Shown here: positions 1 to 8,478 of the stretch, piece after piece
Layout: each line of letters begins with the position of its first letter
Numbering within the stretch: position 1 is the first letter of the stretch
DNA from: Flavobacterium sp. WC2421
GTDB taxonomy: Bacteria; Bacteroidota; Bacteroidia; Flavobacteriales; Flavobacteriaceae
Reading direction: 5' to 3'
Assembly (NCBI RefSeq): GCF_040822115.1
Contig: NZ_CP162004.1
Span: 2,604,001 to 2,668,000 of the forward strand
Length of the DNA: 64,000 nucleotides
The notes under the pieces: generated by a model
Databases searched by the model: none
Seen by the model: the letters and a program-made list of their open reading frames with translations, nothing else
Told to the model about the DNA's origin: nothing
Made by a program: the position numbers and the translations under genes

Positions 1-18
1 AAACGCCTGTTAGCACCA
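1..18 (-). repeat. attC-like site 0, right edge only
   Basis: Only the last bases of a site are in the window. The GTT-side box at 9-18 (GTTAGCACCA) is the exact reverse complement of the AAC-side box at 467-476, so these two boxes bound the first visible cassette. The hairpin of this site lies outside the window. Confidence 0.7.
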
Positions 19-46
19 GTGGTTCGTTCGTGTCGGTCTTTCGTTG

Positions 47-439
47 TCATTTTCCGTGAGTTATTCTAATTATTTTACAGTCTCTTGAGTCAATGATTAT
101 TAAAAATGTCCCACCTAAATATTCTTTTGGAAGTGTTCCACCAATTACCCAATAACTGTCAATGAAGTAAATTTCATATGGTCGCTGTTTAGTAATGTTG
201 TCTTTGCCGTAAATGCTGAAAAGAATTGGTTCTGCTATGTTTATTGCAGTCAAACTGTCTTTAATAATTGAAGTCTTGTTATCAATTACGTTGTGTTGGG
301 ATTTGTCGGTAAGTGCCGATTTAAGTTCTTGTTCAGCGTATGATTTTCCAAGTATAGTTCTGTCACTTTTTGTCTGTCCACACGCAGTTAATGTGAAAGT
401 CAAAAGTGTCAAAAAGTAAATTGCTTTTATGTTTTTCAT
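47..439 (-). CDS. NTF2-fold immunity lipoprotein, YbbC/YhhH type
   Basis: A small lipoprotein of 130 residues. The start at 439 gives a clean lipoprotein signal ending in LTAC, so I prefer it to an in-frame start at 580 that lies inside the attC palindrome. The second half carries the pattern of the NTF2-fold immunity family: a run with SIYGKDNI, then QRPYEIYFIDSYWVIGGTLP, then YLGGTFLIIIDSRDCKI and a final THGK. Members of this family are thought to neutralise polymorphic toxins or are found as stand-alone proteins, and no toxin gene is seen next to it. It is the only gene in cassette 1 and is read in the same direction as most cassette genes. Family assignment is from the motif pattern, and the partner toxin is unknown. 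Confidence 0.75.
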   Translation of the reverse strand: MKNIKAIYFLTLLTFTLTACGQTKSDRTILGKSYAEQELKSALTDKSQHNVIDNKTSIIKDSLTAINIAEPILFSIYGKDNITKQRPYEIYFIDSYWVIGGTLPKEYLGGTFLIIIDSRDCKIIRITHGK

Positions 440-466
440 TGGTCTGTTTTTATGTCGTCCTACCAT

Positions 467-608
467 TGGTGCTAACGGTTTACGGCTTGGCGATGTGGCG
501 GAAATCGAAGCACAAATGTTCAGTTCTGTACAAAAGTTCAATCGAAAAACTGAACTTGAATTTAGCACTTCAGCCGCCATATTGCCAAACCGATGTTAGC
601 GGTAGTGG
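467..608 (-). repeat. attC-like recombination site 1
   Basis: A 142 bp imperfect palindrome. The outer boxes are TGGTGCTAAC (467-476) and GTTAGCGGTAGTGG (595-608). The inner arms GGCTTGGCGATGTGGCGG and CCGCCATATTGCCAAACC pair with three mismatches or wobbles. The left box matches the edge of site 0 and the right box matches site 2, as expected if each cassette carries one box at each end. Confidence 0.8.
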
Positions 609-633
609 TTTGTCTCGAAGTCTTATATTTCTG

Positions 634-1536
634 TCAATTAAATGTTTGCCTGAACGCTAAAGGTGATAAACTTGTCTTTGTTTTAAATAAATTGCTGAAT
701 GATTGGGGATAGTCAAACCCTAACTGATATGCAATTTCACTAACCGATAGGTCTGTTGTTGACAATATTTCTTTTGCCTTGTCAATCAATTTATCTTGTA
801 TGTGTTGTTGCGTGCTTTTGCCTGTCAATACTTTTAGTAAACTGCTTAGATAATTAGGCGTTAAGTTTAATGTTTTAGCGATGTCTTGCACGGAAGGAAT
901 TCCAGTATTTAGCGATGCATCAGTATTAAAATAATTGGTAAGCAAATCTTCTAAACGAATTAATATTTGATGATTTGCTTTTTTTCGGGTAAGGAATTGG
1001 CGATTGTAAAATCGCTCAGAATAATTGAATAATAATTCCAACTGGGCTATAATTACATTATCGCTAAACTTGTCAAGATTTGAGTGATATTCCAGTTCAA
1101 TAGATTGCAGGATATTGATAATCATTGTTTCTTCCTTTTGTGAAAGATGCAAGGCTTCATTTGCCGAATAATCAAAAAAATCGTATTCTTTGATGGTCTT
1201 AGCCAATGGGGTGTTCCATAAAAAGTCTGGATGGATTGATAAAATCCATCCAGATGGCTTTGTCTTAATTTCGCTAACCTCTCTGCTCAAAACCTGTCCT
1301 GGCTTCATAAATAGCATTACACCTTCATCAAAATCAAATTCTTGCTGGCCGTATTTAAACTTTGTGTTTAAGGCTCTTTTGACAGAAACAGTGTAAAAAT
1401 CAAAAATTAAACTTATAGACTCTTTAATAGGCTCAAGATGGTCTAAATTAATCAGGCTTATTAACGGGTGTTCAGGTTTAGGTATTCCCAATGCCTGATG
1501 ATATTGGCTTATTGTTTTAATTTTTTGTATTCTCAT
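634..1536 (-). CDS. AraC-family transcriptional regulator
   Basis: 300 residues, the usual length for the family. The last 100 or so residues are the two helix-turn-helix motifs of AraC/XylS proteins, ending with the signature SVSEIAYQLGFDYPQSFSNL and FKTKTSLSPLAFR. The first 180 residues are a cupin-like ligand-binding region. The gene is 23 bp downstream of the oxidoreductase at 1560-2459 on the same strand, so the two probably form an operon in cassette 2, with the oxidoreductase first. It is strikingly similar across its length to the chromosomal AraC protein at 30556-31476, which also neighbours an NAD(P)-dependent oxidoreductase. The ligand and target genes cannot be read from the sequence. 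Confidence 0.9.
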   Translation of the reverse strand: MRIQKIKTISQYHQALGIPKPEHPLISLINLDHLEPIKESISLIFDFYTVSVKRALNTKFKYGQQEFDFDEGVMLFMKPGQVLSREVSEIKTKPSGWILSIHPDFLWNTPLAKTIKEYDFFDYSANEALHLSQKEETMIINILQSIELEYHSNLDKFSDNVIIAQLELLFNYSERFYNRQFLTRKKANHQILIRLEDLLTNYFNTDASLNTGIPSVQDIAKTLNLTPNYLSSLLKVLTGKSTQQHIQDKLIDKAKEILSTTDLSVSEIAYQLGFDYPQSFSNLFKTKTSLSPLAFRQTFN

Positions 1537-1559
1537 GATTTGCCAATTGAAAGTAATTT

Positions 1560-2459
1560 CTATTTATTGTAAGCCGCTGCAAATTCCTTTGCAAAATCTT
1601 TCATTTTAGTTTTCCCCAAAGCTGGTCGATTTCGGTAATATTCTACATACAGTTCACCACTGTGTATACTTGAAAACATTTCTACAAAGCCTTTTGCGAT
1701 GTGAAGGTTCATCCCAAACTTAACCATCCCGTCCAGAACCTGCTCATCAGAAATAAGTTTCCATTTTAAATCCGGTTTGCCAATGGCAGCACCTAAAATT
1801 CCTGCGACATCATTTCCAGAAAGTTCCTCACTCACTACATACCGGATTTTTATTCTTTCAAATGGGGCTTCCATTTCTTCCGCAATAGCAGTAGCAATGT
1901 CTAATGGTGATACCCAGAGAACAACATCATCAGCACCATAGTTAGATGTTATTACCCCTTGATTTTTTATAGCTGGTATAAAACTTAATAAATGGTAGTA
2001 AAAACCACCTGGTCGCATAAACGTAATGGAAACGTCATCAGGCAATTGCCGTAAAATATTTTCTACATTATAGTGTATGCGTAGGTTACCATTGCCCTTG
2101 TTAGTATGTGCACCGTTAGTGCTTAAATATACCACACGCTTTACACCCGACAGTTCAATTGCTTGTTTATAATTATTGCCAATTCGGGAATAATATGCTA
2201 CCAAATCAAAATGTGGGTCAAAAAAGTCTTTACTGTCATTTGTTATCATACAATAAACAATATCAGCTTTTTTAAAAACTGTCGATAGAAATTCCACATT
2301 TTCCATTGTGCCAATAGCTGCTTTTGCACCCAAAGCCTCAATTTCGTCTTTTCGTTCGACTTTACTACTGATAACTGTAACCGAATGCCCCTTTTGTATC
2401 AACTCTTTTGCTAGTTGCTTACTGATGTGTCCTAATGAACCTGTAACTATTATATTCAT
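1560..2459 (-). CDS. NmrA-like NAD(P)-binding oxidoreductase or sensor
   Basis: 299 residues with an N-terminal Rossmann fold: MNIIVTGSLGHISKQLAKEL carries the dinucleotide-binding loop, here TGSLGHI instead of the common TGATGxxG. YLSTNGAHT and MRPGGFYYHL match the NmrA/NAD(P)H-binding family (extended SDR). Proteins of this family either reduce small carbonyls or quinones or act as redox sensors without catalysis. The active-site YxxxK of classical SDRs is not evident, so a sensor role is possible. It is the first gene of the two-gene unit in cassette 2, followed by its likely regulator. Confidence 0.8.
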   Translation of the reverse strand: MNIIVTGSLGHISKQLAKELIQKGHSVTVISSKVERKDEIEALGAKAAIGTMENVEFLSTVFKKADIVYCMITNDSKDFFDPHFDLVAYYSRIGNNYKQAIELSGVKRVVYLSTNGAHTNKGNGNLRIHYNVENILRQLPDDVSITFMRPGGFYYHLLSFIPAIKNQGVITSNYGADDVVLWVSPLDIATAIAEEMEAPFERIKIRYVVSEELSGNDVAGILGAAIGKPDLKWKLISDEQVLDGMVKFGMNLHIAKGFVEMFSSIHSGELYVEYYRNRPALGKTKMKDFAKEFAAAYNK

Positions 2460-2579
2460 TTTCTATTTTTATTTAATGCAAAATTCGGCATCGAAGAAAC
2501 AACAGAAATAAGCGTATCTACTTTTGTCGTATGAAAATGTAAGGTTTTTAATGATTGTGAACATTGAAGTGGGTCGTAA

Positions 2580-2716
2580 CCATTACCGCTAACGTTTTGC
2601 CACTTTGAGATGGCTGGAAGTTCGTAACCGCTCAATTTTCGGCTTAACGAAAACTTGACGCGGAACGTTAATTCCACTAAATTCCAGCTATATCAAAATG
2701 GCTGTTACCTGCTGGC
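2580..2716 (-). repeat. attC-like recombination site 2
   Basis: A 137 bp imperfect palindrome with outer boxes CCATTACCGCTAAC (2580-2593) and GTTACCTGCTGGC (2704-2716). The arms GCCACTTTGAGATGGCTGGA and TCCAGCTATATCAAAATGGC are complementary except for three positions. The centre contains TTCGTAACCG followed by ATTTTC, shared in part with sites 3, 4 and 6. Confidence 0.82.
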
Positions 2717-2720
2717 ATTT

Positions 2721-4172
2721 TTACCATTTTATTAAATCTTCTTCTTCCAATACTTTTCTGATTGCTACTTTATTTAGTTGCAAATTTGAATTTATATTGA
2801 TTAGTTCAATTGGACAAGATAGAAAATTTGAAAAAATTTGTTTTAATCCTAATTCATTCTTTCCGTGAAAATCATAATTTGCAATTTCATTCGTGATATC
2901 TATTGAATTACAAGAAATTTTATTTATAACTTGATATTCGATATCATCACCAACAAAATTTTTAATATTTTGATTTGTACAGACTATATCAATATCGATT
3001 ATTTCATCTACCGCTTTGGGCAGATAAATTAAAGGATAATCATTGCTGATTAGTAGATTAATTATAAAATCAAATGATTTTTTAAATTCTGGGAGTTTGC
3101 GTAATTTAATAATGTTTTCAAAGAAATGTTTTTTTGTTTTTTCTTTTCTAAAGTCACCATGTGCATTGAAATAAATTTCAAATAAAACACCATTTAAAAC
3201 ATCATTTTCACCATCTATTTTTGTGTATTTCTGTAGTTTATTCTGAATATCTTCCATAAACTCACCTGCATTAAATGCGGCACCACTTGTTTGAAGTATA
3301 TTTCTTCCTAAAATAAATTCTTGATTTCTATCTAAATCATCTTTAGGTAAATTCAATAGTTTTTCAATGGCTGGATTTTGTTTGTTCCAATTATAAGATT
3401 TTAATTCTTGAATTAGAATTCCAAAACTGTCATTACTATTATATTTAATATCTTTAACCACATCTTCAGAATAAGGTAAAGCTAAAGAATAAACTAATTG
3501 TCCCGTATTAAAATAAAAATCACCAATTAAAGATGTATGTTCCCAAGTAGTTTGTTTTCCAGCGCTCAATGCATAAACTGTTTTCCTAACTTTCTTGAAT
3601 AATTCTTCAACAGATAATCTTTCTCTACCAATATATTTTAATAAAGCTCCTGTGAAAACACTATTTCCTTCAAATCCTTCATCACTTGCGCCATCATTTG
3701 GAGAAGTCGAGAAAGCAATAAAAGTTCCTTTTGGAGCACGAAATGGTGATGTTGCAATTACGCTTCCTCTTCCAAATCCTCTTCTACAAGCGTCTAAAAT
3801 TAATATATTTATTTTGTTAGTATTGTTACTATATATTTTCAATAAATCAGATACTTGAATGCAAGTTTGTTTGCAATGATACGAATTCGGATCTCCAATC
3901 TGACATTCAGTGAATGCTAAATAATTTTCACCGTCTTGCTCAAAACCATGACCTGCAAAAAAGAATATAGTTGCATCGTAATCTTTGATTCGATCTTCAA
4001 ATTCGGTTAATATTTCAACAATGTTTTTTGAATTTCCATCTGTTAAAAACATTATATCATAACCAAGTTTTTCAAATTCGTTTTTTAAACTAGTAGCATC
4101 GTTGACAGCATTTCCAAGTTTATGACCTTCATAATATTCATTGTTTCCAATGATTAGAGCTAATGTTTTCAT
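2721..4172 (-). CDS. Caspase-like (peptidase C14) protein
   Basis: 483 residues. The first 230 form a caspase/metacaspase domain: LALIIGNNEYY at the start, the catalytic histidine at about residue 75 in FFFAGHGFEQ, and the catalytic cysteine at about residue 129 in LILDACRRGFG. Both catalytic residues are present, so the protease is probably active. The remaining 250 residues resemble nothing I recognise and have no clear membrane segment or signal peptide. They may sense a trigger or bind a partner. Bacterial caspase-like proteins often act in cell-suicide defence against phage, and this one is the sole gene of cassette 3, which fits a portable defence module. The defence role is inference. 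Confidence 0.85.
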   Translation of the reverse strand: MKTLALIIGNNEYYEGHKLGNAVNDATSLKNEFEKLGYDIMFLTDGNSKNIVEILTEFEDRIKDYDATIFFFAGHGFEQDGENYLAFTECQIGDPNSYHCKQTCIQVSDLLKIYSNNTNKINILILDACRRGFGRGSVIATSPFRAPKGTFIAFSTSPNDGASDEGFEGNSVFTGALLKYIGRERLSVEELFKKVRKTVYALSAGKQTTWEHTSLIGDFYFNTGQLVYSLALPYSEDVVKDIKYNSNDSFGILIQELKSYNWNKQNPAIEKLLNLPKDDLDRNQEFILGRNILQTSGAAFNAGEFMEDIQNKLQKYTKIDGENDVLNGVLFEIYFNAHGDFRKEKTKKHFFENIIKLRKLPEFKKSFDFIINLLISNDYPLIYLPKAVDEIIDIDIVCTNQNIKNFVGDDIEYQVINKISCNSIDITNEIANYDFHGKNELGLKQIFSNFLSCPIELININSNLQLNKVAIRKVLEEEDLIKW

Positions 4173-4222
4173 TTTTTAAGTTGTTATATTTTCGTCATTT
4201 TAGGTATGCTTGCAGGTAACGT

Positions 4223-5937
4223 CAGTCTGTGAAAAAACTTTCGTTTGATTCTCAATCAAATATAGCAAAATACTAGAATAAAAAGAGGAATTTTCGTATT
4301 TTTAGTCATGCAACACATCACAGGAATTTCCCGCCACCAAATGCGTTTTTCGAGTTTAGAAGACGCCATAAGTACAGATAATCAGGTACGCTTTATCGAT
4401 GCCTTCGTTGGACATATTGATCTGAGCAAGCTTGGTTTCGCTGTAAAAACGCTTAAGACCGAAGGTCGGCCCAGTTTCAATAGCCAAGTCTTTCTAAAAA
4501 TCTACTTATACGGTTATCTCAACGGGTTCAGAAGTGGTCGTGACTTAGAAAAAGAATGTTCAAGAAATATAGAAATGCAATGGCTTTTAGAAAATATTCG
4601 TCCCAATTACCATAGTATCACTGATTTTAGAAAGAATAATCCTTTGGCTTTAAAAAACACCTTTAAGCTATTTGTTTCCTTTTTAAAAGATTCCGACTTA
4701 ATAGGCGGTGAAACCATAGCCATTGATGGCACAAAAAGTCGAGCTCATAATAGTAAGAAAGCCAATTTCAACCAAAAGAAAATTGACAAACACCTCGAGT
4801 ATATTGAATCCAAAACCCAAGAATACTTAACTGCTTTGGATGAAAATGATGTTAAAGAAAGTGCTACTAAAATACAGCACATCCAACAAAAAATAGAACG
4901 ATTAAAGGGGAATAAATTGCGTTATGAACTACTGGAAGAAAAACTAAAAGCCAGCGGAGAACCACAGATAAGCACCACCGATAGCGATGCTAGAGCGTTA
5001 TTAGTTCAAGGGCAAGTGGTCGAGATTTCCTTCAATATCCAAGCTGCAGTTGATTCCAAACATAATCTTGTGGTTGCAACTCACACCATTAATCGTAATG
5101 ATCGCAGTGCATTATCAGCAATCGCTTTGGAAGCCAAAGAAAACTTAGGCATTGAGACTTATACGGCTTTGGTAGACAAAGGTTATCATAATGGCAGACA
5201 AATAGAAATTTGCCAGCAAGCCAATATCACTACCATAGTAGCTCAACCTGAACAAGGAAAAAGCAATGAAAATGGAACAACCGCAGCCTATTTAGTTTCC
5301 CAATTCCAATACGATAAAACCACCGACAGCTATACTTGTCCAAAGGGCGAAGTATTAAAAACGACAGGTAGTTGGCACAAGAAAAGCAAAGATAGAGATA
5401 GTTATAATTTTAAAAAATACCGAACCCCCAAATGCAAAGGATGTTCGGTAAAACATTTATGCACAAGTCGAGCAGGAGGCAGGGAAATAGACCGCAGTCA
5501 ATATGGGGATGCTGTAGAAGCAAACAATAAACGCTATCACGCAAATGCACAACTCTACCGCAAACGACAGGAGATAAACGAACACATCTTTGGAACCATC
5601 AAGCGGCAATGGGGTTACAATTATACCAATTTAACAGGATTGGAAAAAGTAAACGGCGAACACAGCTTAATAATGCTAGTTTATAACATCAAACGCAGTA
5701 TCAACATCCTGGGCGTTCCTGATTTGATTACCAAACTAAAAAAATGGAACTCACCCTACAAGGCAAAAGTCTTGCTTTGGTTAAAAACGAACTATTTAAG
5801 ACTGAAATTAGCCTTCGTATCATATAAAACTAAATTAGCAGCGTAAAAAATTAGCCTTCTTACAAGGCTTTATTAGTAGTGTTGCGATATGAAAATTGAG
5901 TGATTTTGAGGAAAAAAGGAGGTTTTTTCACAGCCTG
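4223..5937 (+). mobile_element. IS1182-family insertion sequence, copy 1
   Basis: 1715 bp. Terminal inverted repeats are CAGTCTGTGAAAAAAC on the left and CAGGCTGTGAAAAAAC (read inward) on the right, one mismatch in 16. The element is flanked by ACGT on both sides (4219-4222 and 5938-5941), a 4 bp target duplication. It holds a single transposase gene followed by a small hairpin (AGCCTT/AAGGCT, 5853-5869) that may end its transcript. Confidence 0.92.
4308..5846 (+). CDS. IS1182-family transposase, copy 1
   Basis: 512 residues, full length for the family. The N-terminal third is the DUF772-type domain (FLKIYLYGYLNGFRSGRDLE). The DDE core follows, with candidate aspartates in IAIDGTKSRAHN and LVDKGYHNG and the glutamate in EINEHIFGTIKRQWGY. 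A cysteine cluster in PKCKGCSVKHLC precedes the last part, typical of IS1182 transposases. It differs from copy 2 at three residues: Ser168, Arg297 and Tyr439 here. No frameshift is present, so it is likely functional. Confidence 0.95.
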   Translation: MQHITGISRHQMRFSSLEDAISTDNQVRFIDAFVGHIDLSKLGFAVKTLKTEGRPSFNSQVFLKIYLYGYLNGFRSGRDLEKECSRNIEMQWLLENIRPNYHSITDFRKNNPLALKNTFKLFVSFLKDSDLIGGETIAIDGTKSRAHNSKKANFNQKKIDKHLEYIESKTQEYLTALDENDVKESATKIQHIQQKIERLKGNKLRYELLEEKLKASGEPQISTTDSDARALLVQGQVVEISFNIQAAVDSKHNLVVATHTINRNDRSALSAIALEAKENLGIETYTALVDKGYHNGRQIEICQQANITTIVAQPEQGKSNENGTTAAYLVSQFQYDKTTDSYTCPKGEVLKTTGSWHKKSKDRDSYNFKKYRTPKCKGCSVKHLCTSRAGGREIDRSQYGDAVEANNKRYHANAQLYRKRQEINEHIFGTIKRQWGYNYTNLTGLEKVNGEHSLIMLVYNIKRSINILGVPDLITKLKKWNSPYKAKVLLWLKTNYLRLKLAFVSYKTKLAA

Positions 5938-6076
5938 ACGTTTTGCGGCTTTGCGAGGTTACGAAGTTCGTAACCGAGATTTTTCTGCTAAGATAAAATT
6001 TCTTGCGATAGATAAACGTGAATTTACCACATATTTCGCAATCTCGCAAAACCGCTGTTACCTGCTGGCTTTTTAT

Positions 6077-7132
6077 TTATTTCAAAATGGTGTTATAAAT
6101 TTCATTCAATAGTTTATTTCTAATTTCTGAGTTTCTTTGGTTTATCAATATAATAATTCCCCAATTTTTGGCTCTATTATAGCATATAAGTGAAGATTGC
6201 CCCATTAAATCACCAGATTTTTGATAAAGTGTGTTTTTTTCATCTTTCATTATGTTTGTACCTAAACCTAATTGTCTTTTTTCATCTTTATAGAAGATTT
6301 CTTCTGTCATCATAGCGGCTTTACCAATTGCCGTTTCATTATTTAAGACCGCTTTCAGGTATTTAACCATATCAGAAGCATTAGATTTTATTAATCCTGA
6401 TGGTGCAGTGATATTCCAATTAAATAATTCTTGAGCACCTCCATCAGGGTTGTAACCAACAACTCTGTTTTTCACATCGAAGTTTATAGTTAAGGTATTA
6501 GTCATTTTTAATGGATTTATTATGTTGCTTTTGATAATTTTATCATAACTTTTGCCATACACTTTTTCTAGAATTAGTCCCAGTAAAGTATAGCCAATGG
6601 TAGAGTAACGGTATTTACCATAATCTTTTAACTCTGTACAATTATTGATTATCGTAGTCAATGTTTCTTCCGTTATGCTGCTTACTGGCTGTTGCGGATC
6701 AATCTCAATTAACTTTGCAAAATCAATATCAGGCAAACCAGATTGATGAGAAGCCAAGTCAGAAATTTTGATTTTGTTTTTGAGATTTTTATTTAAAACA
6801 TAGGCTTTCGGAATATAGTTATCAATGTAATCTTCTAATTTTATTCTATTCTCAATAACTGCCTGTGCAATTAAATTTGAAGTTAAGATTTTAGTAATAG
6901 AGGCAATTTCGAATAGAGTATTTTTGTCAACTTTAGTCTGACTATCCTTACTCAAATTACCATACGCTGTAAAATATTCTACATTATTGCTAACGAAACC
7001 AACGCTAATGCTAACGTCAGGATTTTTTTGATAATTCGCATTTATTATAGAATCAATCTTTTTAGAAATGTCTTGTGCAAAAGAAAAGTTGCTTACTAAA
7101 AGCGCTGCTAAAATTTTTAATGAAGTTCTCAT
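6077..7132 (-). CDS. Serine beta-lactamase-fold hydrolase, exported
   Basis: 351 residues with a signal peptide (MRTSLKILAALLVSNFSFAQ). It is a class C beta-lactamase/penicillin-binding-like protein: the nucleophile motif SxxK is ASITKILTSN at about residue 77, and the second motif appears as RYSTIGYTLLG, where the family usually has YxN, so the Asn is replaced by Thr. A KSGD segment near residue 300 may serve as the third motif. Such proteins include beta-lactamases, esterases and D-amino acid peptidases, and antibiotic hydrolysis cannot be claimed from sequence. It shares cassette 4 with the membrane AraC regulator upstream, 140 bp away on the same strand. Confidence 0.85.
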   Translation of the reverse strand: MRTSLKILAALLVSNFSFAQDISKKIDSIINANYQKNPDVSISVGFVSNNVEYFTAYGNLSKDSQTKVDKNTLFEIASITKILTSNLIAQAVIENRIKLEDYIDNYIPKAYVLNKNLKNKIKISDLASHQSGLPDIDFAKLIEIDPQQPVSSITEETLTTIINNCTELKDYGKYRYSTIGYTLLGLILEKVYGKSYDKIIKSNIINPLKMTNTLTINFDVKNRVVGYNPDGGAQELFNWNITAPSGLIKSNASDMVKYLKAVLNNETAIGKAAMMTEEIFYKDEKRQLGLGTNIMKDEKNTLYQKSGDLMGQSSLICYNRAKNWGIIILINQRNSEIRNKLLNEIYNTILK

Positions 7133-7272
7133 TGTATCGTTTATTTTGTGTTAATAAATTATTTCGATACAAATTTGTGGAAGAATTGAAACTTATGCGA
7201 CCGAATGGATGTACTCGACCACATTTCTGAAAAAAAATTGGTACGAATAGTTAAAGTAAAAAGTACGAGTAA

Positions 7273-8409
7273 TTACAAGTGTTTGTTTTTTAGTCTTTTA
7301 CGATAAGAAGTTGGCGTATTTCCTGTGTGTTTTTTAAAAGCAGTATTAAAAGAAGATTTAGAATTAAAACCAACTTCATACAAAATCTCAAGAACTGTGA
7401 CTTTACTTTTTGATGAATCTTTCAAAATTTCAATTGTATTTTCGATCCGGTAAGTGTTCACGAAATCATAAAAATGCTGACCCAACTGATGATTAATTAA
7501 AACTGATAATTCACGAACTGGAATATCTAAAGAATTTGAAATATCCTGAATCGTCAAAGCAGGATCAAGAAATGGCTTTTCATCAGCCATATATTTCTTT
7601 AATCTCAAAAGATCTTCGTTTAAAGTTTCAGGTTCGATTTTTTTCTCTTCAGAGATAATATCAGAAACCAGTTTTAATTTTGAATCAATATTCCTGAATA
7701 AACTGGGATTATTTAATGCTTTATATAAATACCAAAAAATGATGAAGAATTCAAATACCAGAAGTCCAATTTTTAACCCTTCGGAGATGTTAAGATACAC
7801 TGTAAACTTAAATATGTTTTTTACTAGCGCAATGAAGTAAAAGGCTGACAATGCAAAGGTAAATTGAAATAACCAATTAAGTGATTCGATACTTGCTCCT
7901 GCATAATTTTCAAGATAAATTTTCCTTGCTTTTCTCAATATCATAAAAGCTGCAACGATGTATAACAGCATTTGAATGTGCATTAAAATATGATTAAACT
8001 GTATTTCTGGTATACTACTACTTTTTTCGAGCAAACGAATTTTTGAAGGCAAATCGACAGTATAAAAGTGGGGTAATAAGATTAAATTTGCTATTAAAAA
8101 AGCAACACTATGAATTAAATGTTTTTGCTTGAGCTTAAAATCAGAATAGCAAACGGATAAGACATATAAATAAAAAGTAGGAAGTTGTAAGAAAAAAAAT
8201 GAACTTATAAAAACTCTAACATTCAACGAAATATAAAACAAAGAGTTTATATTTCCAATCATGTCAATTGCAGTTAAAACCAAAAAAAAGGCAAAAAGAC
8301 TATTACTTAATTTATGTTCTGTTTTGACTGTAACCAAAAATAATGCTAGAAATAATGAAATGAACATTGTTATTACAGAGATTGTAACCAATAAATTAAT
8401 TTTATCCAT
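7273..8409 (-). CDS. Membrane-anchored AraC-family regulator (7TM type)
   Basis: 378 residues. The first 230 contain about seven hydrophobic segments, starting with INLLVTISVITMFISLFLA and ending near IGLLVFEFFIIFWYLY. The last 100 residues are an AraC DNA-binding domain with VLEILYEVGFNSKSSFNTAF and KKHTGNTPTSYRKRL. This arrangement is common in Flavobacteria, where a membrane domain senses an unknown signal and the cytoplasmic tail binds DNA. It lies upstream of the beta-lactamase-fold gene in the same cassette and may control it. The signal is unknown. Confidence 0.9.
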   Translation of the reverse strand: MDKINLLVTISVITMFISLFLALFLVTVKTEHKLSNSLFAFFLVLTAIDMIGNINSLFYISLNVRVFISSFFFLQLPTFYLYVLSVCYSDFKLKQKHLIHSVAFLIANLILLPHFYTVDLPSKIRLLEKSSSIPEIQFNHILMHIQMLLYIVAAFMILRKARKIYLENYAGASIESLNWLFQFTFALSAFYFIALVKNIFKFTVYLNISEGLKIGLLVFEFFIIFWYLYKALNNPSLFRNIDSKLKLVSDIISEEKKIEPETLNEDLLRLKKYMADEKPFLDPALTIQDISNSLDIPVRELSVLINHQLGQHFYDFVNTYRIENTIEILKDSSKSKVTVLEILYEVGFNSKSSFNTAFKKHTGNTPTSYRKRLKNKHL

Positions 8410-8478
8410 TAATCTTTTTTTTATTTTTCATTTTGTTTCTTGAATTTTCCACATTTTTTTTAAGCTTGCAGGTAACGT

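Larger units (their letters stand above)
4208..6069 (-). repeat. attC-like site 3, split by an insertion sequence
   Basis: The left box GCTTGCAGGTAAC (4208-4220) is separated from the rest of the site (5938-6069) by an IS1182-family element. Removing the element and one ACGT copy restores a 143 bp palindrome: GCGGCTTTGCGAGGTTACGA pairs with a run ending CGCAATCTCGCAAAACCGC, and the right box is GTTACCTGCTGGC (6057-6069). The hairpin is now about 1.7 kb from one of its core boxes, so recombination at this site is probably blocked. Confidence 0.8.

Noticed and set aside
406..660. 84-codon plus-strand frame across attC-like site 1
   Set aside because: Overlaps the palindrome and the ends of two real genes on the other strand.
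2456..2677. 73-codon minus-strand frame upstream of the NmrA-like gene
   Set aside because: It runs through attC-like site 2, whose structure explains the sequence. No family resemblance.
4208..8478. Possibility that the two IS copies arose by duplication of one IS-carrying block
   Set aside because: Flanks match only over the short core box and ACGT. Arms and neighbouring genes differ, so separate insertions are more likely.
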